From Neochlamydia sp. S13 (lineage in GTDB: Bacteria; Chlamydiota; Chlamydiia; Chlamydiales; Parachlamydiaceae), in assembly GCF_000648235.2 (NCBI RefSeq), contig NZ_AP017977.1, positions 2,418,001-2,482,000 of the forward strand: 64,000 bases of DNA. The letters are read 5' to 3'. A program made the translations under genes and the position numbers. Below the pieces are notes generated by a model that saw nothing but the letters and a program-made list of their open reading frames with translations, had not been told where the DNA came from and did not search any database. Shown here piece by piece: positions 21,601 through 28,859 of the stretch (the stretch's first letter is position 1; each line of letters begins with the position of its first letter).

Positions 21601-22560
21601 CTGATCTTTGAAGATTTGCTGAGAGGTTTTGCCCTGCCATAGTTGCTGTTTAAAAGCTTTTTTGGCCTCCTGATCCAAAGAGGCTTGCCAGTTGAAGGTT
21701 AAGACGTTGGAGATTTTAAGGAAAGAGGTAGGGGCTGCAATTAAAGAGGTGGGAGAAAAAGCTTGAGTTAAAGAAGTAGCCGCATATTCCCAAGCAGGGT
21801 TTAGATAATCAGAGACCACAGCAGCAGTAGGATTAGCTTTACAGTGTAAGCCTTCTAAAGAAGCGACGGCATGCCTGCCATGGGTATTGGTGCGGCAAGG
21901 CAGGCCTAACTCATCGATAGAAAGCATAGCGCGCGCTTTGTTTATATCAAGGAGAAGAAAACCCACGGAATCCCCACAGACTTGGGCTTTCAAGGCTAGC
22001 AAAGCCTCTCGCTCTCTTAAGCTAGAGGCCTCAAGGAGCTGAGTTATAAAGTTAGTATAATAGGCCTCTAAGATTTTTAGCTTGTCTTTAAAGGAGGAAG
22101 TTGTAATTGAGTCTATAGTATCTACAATAGCAGCTAACACTTTATGAAAAGGTTGTAAACGTGGATATGAAGCTACGCTTATCCCCTGTTCTACTATTTC
22201 CTTTCTTTGCTCTTCTGTGACTATAAACCAAGGTAGCTTCAGAGTAGGCAAAAGCTTAGCTAGTTTACTTTTTTCCTCGGAGGTATAAAGAGAACTTTCA
22301 GCTTGAAGGTGAGCCAGAGTTTCTCCTAACAAATCTTTTTCTCTACCTAAATAGGCTGTCAGGCGCTGCATTAAAAGCTTTTCCTCAGGCGTACCATTGG
22401 TGGAGAATATAGAGGTATTAAAAGGAGATGGAGAATGATAGTCTTTGTCTTCCTCGATAACTGGAGAAACAGATAACAGGCTCACACTACCTTCTGTTTC
22501 TAGTGGGGGCTCTTGATAAAAAATACGAGGCGACAGGCCTAAGCTGGGAGTTGCTTGCAT
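15667..22560 (-). CDS. Giant repeat protein: two kinase-like modules, ankyrin-like repeats and two classes of LRR
   Basis: 2297 aa, no signal peptide. A module occurs twice. Copy 1 spans residues ~225-710 (GRHAV..LHCK, NDGKADNY at 528-535, CIDND at 553-557). Copy 2 spans ~1008-1290 (GRSAV, LHFKPHP, EDGKPDNY at 1111-1118, CVDND at 1136-1140). Both end in similar helical stretches (RDFLLQWIQQLD/EILRTWLANLD). The lysine followed by D-G-K-x-D-N and D-N-D resembles the catalytic and metal loops of HipA and type II PI4-kinases, so a kinase fold is inferred. Copy 1 has ~200 extra residues. Between the copies, ~780-930 is ankyrin-like (GQTALHKL, GRTPLEKAI). Residues ~1395-1540 form cysteine-type LRRs like FBXL proteins. 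Residues ~1586-2135 form 19 RNase-inhibitor-type LRRs of 28 aa, and a charged ~160-aa tail follows. Probably a secreted host-interaction protein; secretion is not shown by sequence. Confidence 0.85.
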   Translation of the reverse strand: MQATPSLGLSPRIFYQEPPLETEGSVSLLSVSPVIEEDKDYHSPSPFNTSIFSTNGTPEEKLLMQRLTAYLGREKDLLGETLAHLQAESSLYTSEEKSKLAKLLPTLKLPWFIVTEEQRKEIVEQGISVASYPRLQPFHKVLAAIVDTIDSITTSSFKDKLKILEAYYTNFITQLLEASSLREREALLALKAQVCGDSVGFLLLDINKARAMLSIDELGLPCRTNTHGRHAVASLEGLHCKANPTAAVVSDYLNPAWEYAATSLTQAFSPTSLIAAPTSFLKISNVLTFNWQASLDQEAKKAFKQQLWQGKTSQQIFKDQPELKEKLCKVAYLEARTVQVGYTIGHANESIRPQAILLADLISVLEMFDLLCDERLLTAEEVIESWPFLLKEVHKSYPSNPHELFRAYRTWMEQLPEEQLLSEFSSKGEFSLKSEEQGLRAFHEDYLKSKEENNFWQLLALLKLHPKLASKASLASLIDLPLALRWIAKLFPGKSIGELFCLIPPLLKKIDKEAFSSLVIASLLILPNDGKADNYIIELIWKDQEIESLRLACIDNDRAFEPAIIPAKQGHGIHLKCLPLLLKGCMSQPIANSVKEFILNLNPRDFLLQWIQQLDQRNQQYQRLIHQKNLTKEDFLDEAADQKLDIPLLLPKRLLSTFFTKLQLLQDKLKQDHVTHYDLFQALEPTAFACYQVLMQRHANPLDALLALHRQRTNVEALLEPTTLTAMDTLPFLVPLEEEASDFLAVLNWSAPIPVLLDSLKIVSALSFCPRLPLSLMQKQNFLLIAIQLGKASLVKLALHLGAKANHADEAGQTALHKLMRTYDSPHLDEGQVFSIADLLLAQEDTDPNAVDDQHSPPLFPLINRAIHAPTRFSFLLAKLVSKGVDLEYPDHFHQGRTPLEKAIADNNLLVFIELAKKGAGVKTHPARILEFAKMHAQNSELGKALHLLEAQLPAFAYLRSLALFTLPSTGQGFEWEGVDSGRAKLHPLVMQQLPLNAALDFIKLPRTHGRSAVVAVSYLHRKLHFKPHPEMAGREYAVGSLHRVLIGHGTPETELFKCYNARRNAYPLLVSETSEGQNLDDALKAGNTLANLDLHRVHNMMLLAMLVNPEDGKPDNYILQSFINHQGEQKEQLVCVDNDHALIPSFSTEGKLQVKCILFCLNQMQEALHPKTRERFLQIDPLEILRTWLANLDIQQQRYTKLFTEEERDFAYAYHKQNPVISILLPPRTVAKIYQKLTRLQRALNNNLDLTPLELLIRLDPPLGKYYEHLLQDTRAPIYSRFLKGPGQFYEKSLHGLVTSSTSHSLLKSSNMPTKDLVKHEERYIPKEALKELQTLMSQSHPNYLRAVAASIQKGNIAPFHELLTDDLRENALAFIDISQQKQELALLKAMTSSSFETLSLHHCQSLTEALLKNLIVASAALNKLDASHCSSLKSFSFPELSCLTHLNLSNCPHLYKLGLKAPKLRFLILKNNQALTSLQLDAPLLEELELEGCLSLSAKQIQALAKSCPHLRRITLAGCDLSSLPHYKLIHQHPLLIRYNLENFSSQVMEQLQGLLNNSLNKWCSKTQRLPYEELSALLDGLRINKSLVHLSLKAGTIDNEGSIALAKALKTNTSLTKLLLSSDQIRKEGASALGKILEINASITKLDLSWNEIGKEGASALGKALEKNTSLTELNLDMNKIDNEGASALAKALKSNASFTKLNLNNNRIGKEGASALSKALETNNLLTVLKLYNDRIGYEGARALAKALETNTSLTELDLSGNEIGYEGTSALSKALDTNISLTKLNLSSNKIGKEGASSLAKALETNTSLTELELSENEIGYEGTSALSKALETNASLTALSLSRNKIGYEGTSALSKALETNTSLTELDLSGNEIGYEGTSALSKALKTNTSLTELDLSGNEIGYEGTSALSKALETNNSLTLLVLNDNQIGYEAASALGKALETNHSLTILNLKGNEIGLEGASALAKALETNNSLTTLDLYNNEIAYEVASPLAIAEADRALAKAEGASALAKALETNHSLTALDLYNHEIGNEGASALGKALETNTSLTKLNLRSNRIGYDGFSALAKALETNISLTELNLSGKNFTNYEAIKALAKALETNTSLTSLGLSWNINSKNPTLAFIRESLKRNQTQRQPLEGQKSQAASLAEKLNSSHEKKALKHEVNYLAQADHTFSTENFLPGERRVLDSLSADSVSLLALQLWNVLNGYFASNDFQEADDEIKRTTAHFQIQLLDLQHCDYSLFSQQKLQQAQSYLINISSYLAHKKIISPDYLLTGEKENEERESSF
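16158..17805 (-). repeat. 84-bp tandem repeat array encoding 28-residue LRRs
   Basis: Nineteen consecutive units of consensus LTELDLSGNEIGYEGTSALS plus KALETNTS are encoded here inside the giant gene. Several neighbouring units are almost identical at DNA level. One unit boundary (around 16540) carries an irregular 12-residue insertion, IAEADRALAKAE, that breaks the 28-residue period. Confidence 0.9.
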
Positions 22561-22619
22561 ATAAATTCTCTAAATTTTTGATTTTTTTATAACTACTATT
22601 AATATTTAGGTAGAAAACT

Positions 22620-22849
22620 TTAAAAGGAGTTAGGCTCTAATTTCCTTAGCTCTTGTAAATAGGCATCCCTCACATCCGTTGTCAGAGCAGCACTTTCCTG
22701 CATTGTCTCATCAAAAGCGCCTATGAGTCCTCTTAAGCGATAGACTTCCCTTTCAATTCTTGCCATCTCGCTGCTCACCTGATTTAAAGAAGCATCGCAG
22801 TGAATGATGGGCGGGAATAATCATAGTCTAGAGGGGAGGAAATTTGCAT
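22620..22849 (-). pseudogene. Small helical protein gene broken by a frameshift
   Basis: On the minus strand, AAGGA precedes an ATG at 22849 that opens MQISSPLDYDYSRPSFTA and runs into a stop after 21 codons. In another frame the sequence continues as DASLNQVSSEMARIEREVYR and DETMQESAALTTDVRDAYLQ to a stop at 22620-22622. Restoring one base at about 22793 joins them into a ~76-aa helical protein. A 48-codon ORF starting at ATG 22766 remains open. The family is unknown. It lies upstream of the giant gene on the same strand. Confidence 0.5.
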
Positions 22850-23043
22850 AATTTTATTCCTTAGAAGAGAGAGTTAAATCACAAATAGTTTTGTTAAAAA
22901 AACAAATTTAGACTTTTAAATGAGCTTTCTTTATTTCGTCAAGGAAATATTCCTATACTTTCTGGTAGAGGGTGTAATTAAAAGTGTTGGCAAGATAAGG
23001 AAGGATTAATACATACTGAAAGTATAGCAAAAGGAGGTTGCAT

Positions 23044-23618
23044 ATGCTTAACGAAGAAGAAGTTAATAATGTAGTAAATCGATTAAAGAATCATCCCAAC
23101 TTATTAGAATCCATTAGAGAATTATTAGATATTACCGAAGGAATTAAAGGGATTGAAGTGGCGGATGATGCTGAATTTGCTCTTATTCCCGAAGTTAGAG
23201 GCTTAGGGAAAAAATGCCTAGAGGATTGGGCAAAGCATCAAGTAAATGAACAAGAAGTTAAGACTCGGGAAATGAAATTAAGGCAGCACTCAAAAAAAAA
23301 CTAAGTTGGCATACAACATTTGGGATAGTAGGTATGGAAGAGAGATGCTTCCTACAAGCAAAAAAATTGATTAGACCCTTTTCCTTATCTTCTAAGGTTA
23401 GATGTAGAGGGTATTCTTTACCTTTAGAACGAGCAATAACCGACTTTGGAGCAGATATTGCGTTTGGAAAAGTAGGGGAAAAGATGAAGGAGCATTATGG
23501 AATTGAAGCTTCTTCTTCCATGGTTAGATTGATTACCCAAAAGCATGCAAGCAAAATAGCTAAGCTAAAAAAAGAAGCGTCGAGTCAAGAAGCAATCATT
23601 TTTCTGATGTGGGTGTAA
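23044..23618 (+). pseudogene. ISKra4-like transposase fragment, frameshifted and truncated
   Basis: A perfect ribosome site AAGGAGG (23031-23037) precedes ATG 23044 and an 86-codon frame with ELGRE-like PEVRGLGKKCLEDWAK. A frameshift at about 23270 leads into NEIKAALKKKLSWHTTFGIV, continuing ERCFLQAKKLIRPF, ERAITDFGADIAFGKVGEKM and SSSMVRLITQKH. This order (short N-terminal helix, TTFG-type beta hairpin, then helical region ending in ITQKH) resembles the N-terminal half of ISKra4-family transposases. The frame stops at 23618 before any catalytic domain. Family assignment is from pattern only. Confidence 0.6.
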
Positions 23619-23719
23619 GGTAAGGATTAGCTTTTTGATCAGTGGATGGCGGCTTGGAGCTATTCTTGGAATTTTGATTAAGCTTAAGCCTCCAACTGGA
23701 CAATACGCGCTTCAAGCTT

Positions 23720-23822
23720 AATGATTATCTTTTTCGATCTATTTATCCACGGCTTTTAACTGCGCATTTTTAGCTCTTAGCTTTGTATTTTCTCTAACTA
23801 GCTGTTCGTATGAAGGTTGCAT
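23720..23822 (-). pseudogene. IS66-type transposase N-terminal remnant
   Basis: Minus-strand frame from ATG 23822 reads MQPSYEQLVRENTKLRAKNA and QLKAVDK, then a stop and further degenerate residues. A short YEQLVREN..L coiled coil at the N-terminus is typical of IS66 TnpC proteins. It is only ~30 codons and abuts the left end of the IS5-type element 8 nt away. Confidence 0.35.
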
Positions 23823-23829
23823 ACTATTC

Positions 23830-24745
23830 AATAGGCCTTTTTCGAAACTCACATATTCAATTCCCAGTTATAGATTGCTGCAATTAAGTCGAAGCGAAGT
23901 GCAAATCTTTTACGTCTATTTCTATAGCGATCTGCTATGATTTTAAATCGCTTAAGGAGGCCAATGACATTTTCATTGGCAACTCTTTCTCTTGATAAAC
24001 TTTGATTTGCTTTTTTGTCCTCGTTTTAGAGGATTTTTCTTACTCTTTTCTTAGGCATCAGTGTTTGAATGTGCAGCTTTTTTAATCCTTGGTAACCTGA
24101 ATTTGTTAATACTTTTATTTCTGGATGGATTTTAACTCGGGATTCTTTAAATAGCCTAAAATCATGCTTTTTACCATTACCATAGGAAGTGCAAATCACT
24201 TTCTTGCTTTTTTTATCGACTACAAGCTGCGTCTTTAGGGTGTGTTTTTTCTTTTTCCATGAATAATAGCGCTTTTGTTTTTTTTAGGGCGCTCAATAGG
24301 CGTTTCTGTAGCATCAATTAAAATAACCTCATATTCCGTATCGCTTTTCAACGGTTCTTTACGTCCCGGCAAAGCAAAATCTGGATGCTTGATTAACGTA
24401 TCTTCAATCCATTTCATTGCTTTATAAGCTGAGCTTTCACTAACTCCATAGCTTTGGCTAATATAGAAATAGGTCCCATATTCGCGCATATATTCCAATG
24501 CCATCCACAACATGTTTTCTAGACTTAGTTTATATTTACGCCCACCTTTAATCTTCTTGGCCTTATCGGCTTGCTGTAAAATTTGCACCATTTTATCAAA
24601 GGTGGTACGCTTGACCCCTGTCAATCGTCGGAAGCGTTTATCATCTAATTTCTCTATCTTATCAAATTTCATGGTGTCTCCTTAAATGTTGAGTCACCAT
24701 TTTACTAAAATTTGCATTTTATTTCAGTTTCGAAAGAGGTCTATT
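23830..24745 (-). mobile_element. IS5-superfamily insertion sequence (~916 bp), decayed
   Basis: Terminal inverted repeats match at 18 of 20 positions: AATAGGCCTTTTTCGAAACT at 23830-23849 and the complement of AATAGACCTCTTTCGAAACT at 24726-24745. Between them lies one minus-strand transposase gene. TTCA occurs next to both ends and may be the target duplication, although the left copy is offset by one base. The right end sits inside the conserved spacer that precedes each F-box/LRR gene. Confidence 0.8.
23849..24672 (-). pseudogene. IS5-type DDE transposase, two-frame and inactivated
   Basis: Frame A (24235-24672, 145 aa) has an N-terminal helix-turn-helix region and the first catalytic motif VILIDATETPIERP. 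It stops just after a minus-strand AAAAAAC heptamer (24244-24250) that lies in phase as A-AAA-AAC. A -1 shift there gives KHTLKTQLVVDKKSKKVICT in frame with the catalytic core, as used by programmed frameshifting in IS5/IS427-group elements. Downstream the second catalytic Asp reads Asn (LTNSGYQG instead of DSGYQG), there is an in-frame stop after KKRVRKIL, and the Glu motif NENVIGLLKRFKI follows. The element is therefore probably dead. Confidence 0.8.
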
Positions 24746-25056
24746 CAGTAGAAGATTAAAACAAGGTACCAAAAAGAGCCGTTATTCTCAAATAAGGCAA
24801 GGAATCAATCTCATTCTTTTAGCCAAACCAAAATTGCCGCGTCACTTAATCCCCACGAGCTGTGGCTGCTCCTAAATGCTTAGAAGGTCTCCTCCCTTTT
24901 CTTGAATCTATTTGAAACAAAAGCGCTTTTAGGTCATCTGTGAATTGTTTTTCATGGATAAGGATACGAATTCGTTTGACTTGCTTTTTTAATTTTTTTA
25001 TATTGTCTTTAAAAAATAAAAATGTTGAAAAAGTTATTACTACCCAAGGAAATAAA
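24746..25056 (+). repeat. F-box/LRR upstream cassette, copy 1 (5' end cut by the IS)
   Basis: Conserved spacer found before every F-box/LRR gene here. Recognisable blocks are GTAGAAGAATTAAAACAAGG, the AAGAATCAATCTCATTCTTT stretch, CTGTGGCTGCTCCTAAATGC, GATAAGGATACGAATT, then the promoter and AAGGAAATAAA ribosome site. In this copy the first half is missing because the IS5-type element joins at TTCAGTAGAAG. Confidence 0.8.
24976..25004 (+). promoter_or_regulatory. Sigma-70-type promoter of F-box/LRR gene 1
   Basis: TTGACT (24976-24981), 17-nt T-rich spacer, TATATT (24999-25004), 52 nt before the start codon. The element is conserved in the same place ahead of every F-box/LRR gene. Confidence 0.75.
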
Positions 25057-26538
25057 ATGCATCCTATCTCTTCGGCCTCTATTGAAAGCGTGCCTAATGA
25101 ATTGCTACTCCCTATCTTAGAGGCTTGCGTAGTTCCTTCCTTATTTAGCGTCTGTAAAAGATGGCATCATCTGCTGGCTACTGAAGTCATGCCTTCTCTT
25201 TATAAAAAAATAGCGCAGCTTCATTTCCCCCCAGGGAATGCCAATACCCAGCAAACACTTATGTTAGCTAAATTTTATCAACTCGATCCTGGACTTACCT
25301 CTACCGAGAAAGTTTATCAAGTTTTTAAGCAAGTTTTTACCTTAGCTAAATCTATTTCTCCTTTGGAATTTAAAGTGCAAATAGAAGAAAAGAGGGATTT
25401 TACTCTGGTTAATTACTCTTCTTATCTCTTAAATGTTAATCGCCTTTTACTTTGGAAAAAACTTCCTGGTGGGGAAGAATACTTGAACCGAGAAGAAATT
25501 AAGCACTTGCCTCTAGAGAAAAAAGGAGAGCTATTTAGAGAGTGGATTGAAGAAAATTGTAAAAACATCACGGCTTTGGATTTATCTATAACAGGCTTGA
25601 CTTATCTACCTTCAGAAATAGGGCAATTGTCTCAGCTGCAAACGCTTGACTTACATCAAAACCAGCTCACCAGTCTTCCTGCAGAAATCGGGCAGCTGTC
25701 TCAGCTGCAAACGCTTGACTTAAGAGAAAACCAGCTCACCAGTCTTCCTGCAGAAATCGGGCGGCTGTCTCAGCTACAATGGCTTGACTTAAGAGAAAAC
25801 CAGCTCACCAGCCTTCCTGCAGAAATTGGACAGCTGTCTCAGCTGCAAGAGCTCTACTTAAATCAAAACCAGCTCACCGCTCTGCCTGCAGGAATAGGTC
25901 AATTGTCTCAGCTGCAAACGCTTTACTTAAATCAAAACCAGCTTACCAGTCTGCCTGCAGAAATAGGGCAATTGTCTCAGCTGCAAACGCTTTACTTAAA
26001 TCAAAACCAGCTTACCAGTCTGCCTGCAGAAATAGGGCAATTGTCTCAGCTGCAAACGCTTTACTTAAATCAAAACCAGCTTACCAGTCTTCCTGCAGAA
26101 ATAGGGCAATTGTCTCAGCTGAAAGGGCTTTTCTTAAATCAAAACCAGCTCACTAGTCTTCCTGCAGAAATTGAGCAGCTGTCTAAGCTGCAAATGCTTG
26201 GCTTAAATCAAAACCAACTCACCGCTCTGCCTACAGAAATCGGACAGCTGTCTGAGCTGCAAGCGCTTTACTTAAATCAAAACCAGCTCACCGCTCTGCC
26301 TGCAGAAATCGGGCAGCTTTCTCAGCTGCAAGTGCTTAGCTTACACCACAACCAGCTCACCAGCCTGCCTGCAGAAATAGGTCAATTGTCTCAGCTGCAA
26401 GGGCTTATCTTAAACCAGAATCAGCTCACCGCTCTGCCTGCAGAAATTGGGCAGCTGTCTCAGCTTATCGAGCTTGAATTAGCGGAAAATCCTTTGGAAG
26501 ATATTCCAGAAAAAATAAGGCAGCGTTTTCAATTGTAG
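25057..26538 (+). CDS. F-box/LRR protein 1 (13 repeats)
   Basis: 493 aa. Residues ~11-50 ([20 protein letters not shown], then [11 protein letters not shown]) form an F-box, predicted to bind host Skp1. Residues ~51-170 are a helical linker of type 1 (KKIAQLHFPPGNAN...). Residues 184 onward hold thirteen 23-residue LRRs of consensus [23 protein letters not shown], closed by [20 protein letters not shown]. The preferred start has AAGGA six nt upstream. In-frame ATG codons further upstream to 24940 are rejected because the promoter lies inside that extension. Unlike the other copies the cap reads IPEKI rather than IAEKI. Units 5-7 are nearly identical. No signal peptide, so export, if any, is probably through a type III system. 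Role by analogy: substrate receptor for a host SCF ubiquitin ligase. Confidence 0.88.
   Translation: MHPISSASIESVPNELLLPILEACVVPSLFSVCKRWHHLLATEVMPSLYKKIAQLHFPPGNANTQQTLMLAKFYQLDPGLTSTEKVYQVFKQVFTLAKSISPLEFKVQIEEKRDFTLVNYSSYLLNVNRLLLWKKLPGGEEYLNREEIKHLPLEKKGELFREWIEENCKNITALDLSITGLTYLPSEIGQLSQLQTLDLHQNQLTSLPAEIGQLSQLQTLDLRENQLTSLPAEIGRLSQLQWLDLRENQLTSLPAEIGQLSQLQELYLNQNQLTALPAGIGQLSQLQTLYLNQNQLTSLPAEIGQLSQLQTLYLNQNQLTSLPAEIGQLSQLQTLYLNQNQLTSLPAEIGQLSQLKGLFLNQNQLTSLPAEIEQLSKLQMLGLNQNQLTALPTEIGQLSELQALYLNQNQLTALPAEIGQLSQLQVLSLHHNQLTSLPAEIGQLSQLQGLILNQNQLTALPAEIGQLSQLIELELAENPLEDIPEKIRQRFQL
25606..26502 (+). repeat. 69-bp LRR repeat array, 13 units
   Basis: Thirteen head-to-tail 69-bp units inside F-box/LRR gene 1; all differences between units are substitutions, and the length is an exact multiple of 69. 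Confidence 0.9.
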
Positions 26539-27101
26539 AATGGTTGTAAGTGCTTTTTAAATTGGGGTGAGCTGAGCTGACACGGCTTTACTTAAGCCAA
26601 AACCAGCTCACCGCTCTGCCTACAGAAATCGGGCAGCTGTCTGATCTGCTTTTCTTCCGGCAACTAAGCAAGTTTAAACTAACCTACACATTTATAACGA
26701 TAAGAAGGTTCTCTCTTTTTCTGCAGATTGCTATGCTGGGAGAACAACCTTTCTTGACAGGAAGAAGCTAGGCGTATTGTATTCCATCATGCGGTAGAAG
26801 AATTAAAACAAGGCACCAAAAAGAGCCGTTTTTCTCAAACAAGGCAAAGAATCAATCTCATTCTTTTAGCCAAACCAAAATTGCCGCGTCACTTAATCCC
26901 CAAAAGCTGTGGCTGCTCCTAAATGCGTAGAAGGTCTTCACCCTTTCCGTGAATCTATTTGAAACAAAAGCGCTGGTAGATCATTTGTGAGTTGTTTTCA
27001 TTGATAAGGATACGAATTGGTTTGACTTGCTTTTTTAATTTTTTTATATTGTCTTTAAAAAATAATAATGCTGAAAAAGTGTCACTACCAAAGGAAATAA
27101 A
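26539..27101 (+). repeat. F-box/LRR upstream cassette, copy 2, with an LRR remnant
   Basis: The spacer between genes 1 and 2. Its first part (about 26575-26650) is a stray, untranslated LRR unit (ACACGGCTTTACTTAAGCC ... CTGTCTGATCTGCT), followed by the standard cassette with AACCTACACATTTATAACGA, the GGGAGAACAACCTTTCTTGA block and the promoter. The small conserved frame found in some copies is interrupted here. Confidence 0.75.
27022..27050 (+). promoter_or_regulatory. Sigma-70-type promoter of F-box/LRR gene 2
   Basis: TTGACT (27022-27027), 17-nt spacer, TATATT (27045-27050). Confidence 0.75.
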
Positions 27102-28859
27102 ATGCATCCTATCTCTCCGGCATCTATTGAAAGCTTGCCCAATGAATTGCTGCTCCCTATCTTAGAGGCTTGTGTAGTTCCTTCCTTATTTAGCGTCTGT
27201 AAAAGATGGCATCATCTGCTGGCTTCTGAGTTGATGCCTTCTCTTTATAAAAAAATAGCACAGCTTCATTTCCCCAAGGGGAAGGCCACTACCCAGCGAA
27301 CTCTTATGTTAGCTAAAGTTTATCAACTTAATCCTGTACTTACCTCTACTGAAAAAGTTTATCAAGTTTTTAAACAAGTTTTTACCTTAGCTAAATCTAT
27401 TTCTCCTTTAGAATTTAAATGGAAAACAGAGGAAAAAAGGTATTTTACTCTGGCTAATTACTCTTCTTATCTCTTAAATATTAATCGCCTTTTACTTTGG
27501 AAAAAATTTCCTGGTGTGGAAGAATACTTGAGCCGAGAAGAAATTAAGCACTTGCCTCTAGAGAAAAAAGGGGAGCTTTTTAGAGATTGGATTGAAGAAA
27601 ATTGTAAAAATACCACGGCTTTAAATTTATCTGGAGCAGGCTTGACTTATTTACCGCCAGAAATAGGCCAGTTATCTCAGCTGCAAGAGCTTAACTTAAG
27701 CCAAAACCAACTCACCGCTCTGCCTGCAGAAATAGGGCGGCTGCCTCAGCTGCAAGGGCTTGACTTAAGAGAAAACCAGCTCACCAGCCTTCCTGCAGAA
27801 ATTGGACAGCTGTCTCAGCTGCAAGAGCTTTACTTAAATCAAAACCAGCTCACCAGCCTTCCTGTAGAAATCGGGCAGCTGTCTCAGCTGCAAGATCTTG
27901 GCTTAAGAGAAAACCAGCTCACCGCTCTGCCCGCAGAAATCGGGCAATTGTCTCAGCTGCAATATCTTTACTTAAATCAAAACCAGCTCACCGCTCTGCC
28001 TACAGAAATAGGCCAATTGTCTCAGCTGCAATATCTTTACTTAAATCAAAACCAGCTCACCAATCTTCCTGCAGAAATCGGGCAGCTGTCTCAGCTGCAA
28101 ACGCTTGACTTAAGAGAAAACCAGCTCACCAATCTGCCTGGAGAAATCGGGCAGCTGTCTCAGCTGCAAACGCTTGACTTACATCAAAACCAGCTCACCA
28201 ATCTTCCTGCAGAAATCGGGCAGCTGTCTCAGCTGCAAACGCTTGACTTAAATCAAAATCACCTCACCAGTCTGCTTGAAGAAATCGGGCAACTGTCTCA
28301 GCTACAATGGCTTTACTTAAGTCAAAACCAGCTCACCAGCCTGCCTACAGAAATCGGGCAATTGTCTCAGCTGCAAACGCTTGGCTTAAATCAAAACCAA
28401 CTCACCGCTCTGCCTGCAGAAATCGGACAGCTGTCTCAGCTGCAAACGCTTTACTTAAATCAAAACCAGTTTACCAGTCTTCCTGCAGAAATGGTGCAAT
28501 TGTCTCAGCTGAAAGGGCTTTTCTTAAATCAAAACCAGCTCACCAGCCTGCCTGCAGAAATAGGTCAATTGTCTCAGCTGACACGGCTTTACTTAAATCA
28601 AAACCAGCTCACCGCTCTGCCTGCAGAAATTGGGCAGCTGTCTAAGCTGCAATGGCTTGATTTAGGCCAAAACCAGCTCACCGCTCTGCCTACAGAAATA
28701 GGTCAATTGTCTCAGCTGCAAGGGCTTTACTTAAATCAAAACCAGCTAACCAGTCTTCCTGCAGAAATTGGGCAGCTGTCTCAGCTAAAAACGCTTGAAC
28801 TAGCGGAAAATCCTTTGAAAGATATCGCCGAAAAAATAAGGCAGCGTTTTCAATTGTAG
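27102..28859 (+). CDS. F-box/LRR protein 2 (17 repeats)
   Basis: 585 aa, start fixed by AAGGAAATAAA directly before ATG. F-box at 11-50 ([27 protein letters not shown]), type 1 linker (KKIAQLHFPKGKATTQRTLM) nearly identical to that of gene 5, and seventeen 23-residue LRRs from residue 184, then the cap [20 protein letters not shown]. Unit 10 has the variant LLEEIG. Reading frames in the other phases of this repeat stay open for long stretches because of the 69-bp period, but they are not genes. The function is inferred as for the other members; the different pattern of variable residues (TLDLREN, YLYLNQN, WLDLGQN) on the concave face would give a different binding surface. Confidence 0.88.
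   Translation: MHPISPASIESLPNELLLPILEACVVPSLFSVCKRWHHLLASELMPSLYKKIAQLHFPKGKATTQRTLMLAKVYQLNPVLTSTEKVYQVFKQVFTLAKSISPLEFKWKTEEKRYFTLANYSSYLLNINRLLLWKKFPGVEEYLSREEIKHLPLEKKGELFRDWIEENCKNTTALNLSGAGLTYLPPEIGQLSQLQELNLSQNQLTALPAEIGRLPQLQGLDLRENQLTSLPAEIGQLSQLQELYLNQNQLTSLPVEIGQLSQLQDLGLRENQLTALPAEIGQLSQLQYLYLNQNQLTALPTEIGQLSQLQYLYLNQNQLTNLPAEIGQLSQLQTLDLRENQLTNLPGEIGQLSQLQTLDLHQNQLTNLPAEIGQLSQLQTLDLNQNHLTSLLEEIGQLSQLQWLYLSQNQLTSLPTEIGQLSQLQTLGLNQNQLTALPAEIGQLSQLQTLYLNQNQFTSLPAEMVQLSQLKGLFLNQNQLTSLPAEIGQLSQLTRLYLNQNQLTALPAEIGQLSKLQWLDLGQNQLTALPTEIGQLSQLQGLYLNQNQLTSLPAEIGQLSQLKTLELAENPLKDIAEKIRQRFQL
27651..28823 (+). repeat. 69-bp LRR repeat array, 17 units
   Basis: Seventeen in-frame 69-bp units within F-box/LRR gene 2. 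Confidence 0.9.

Noticed and set aside
24940-25056. N-terminal extension of F-box/LRR gene 1 from an upstream ATG (similar extension at 31900 for gene 4)
   Set aside because: The extension overlaps the conserved promoter and is absent or out of frame in the other family members; a good ribosome site precedes the internal ATG.
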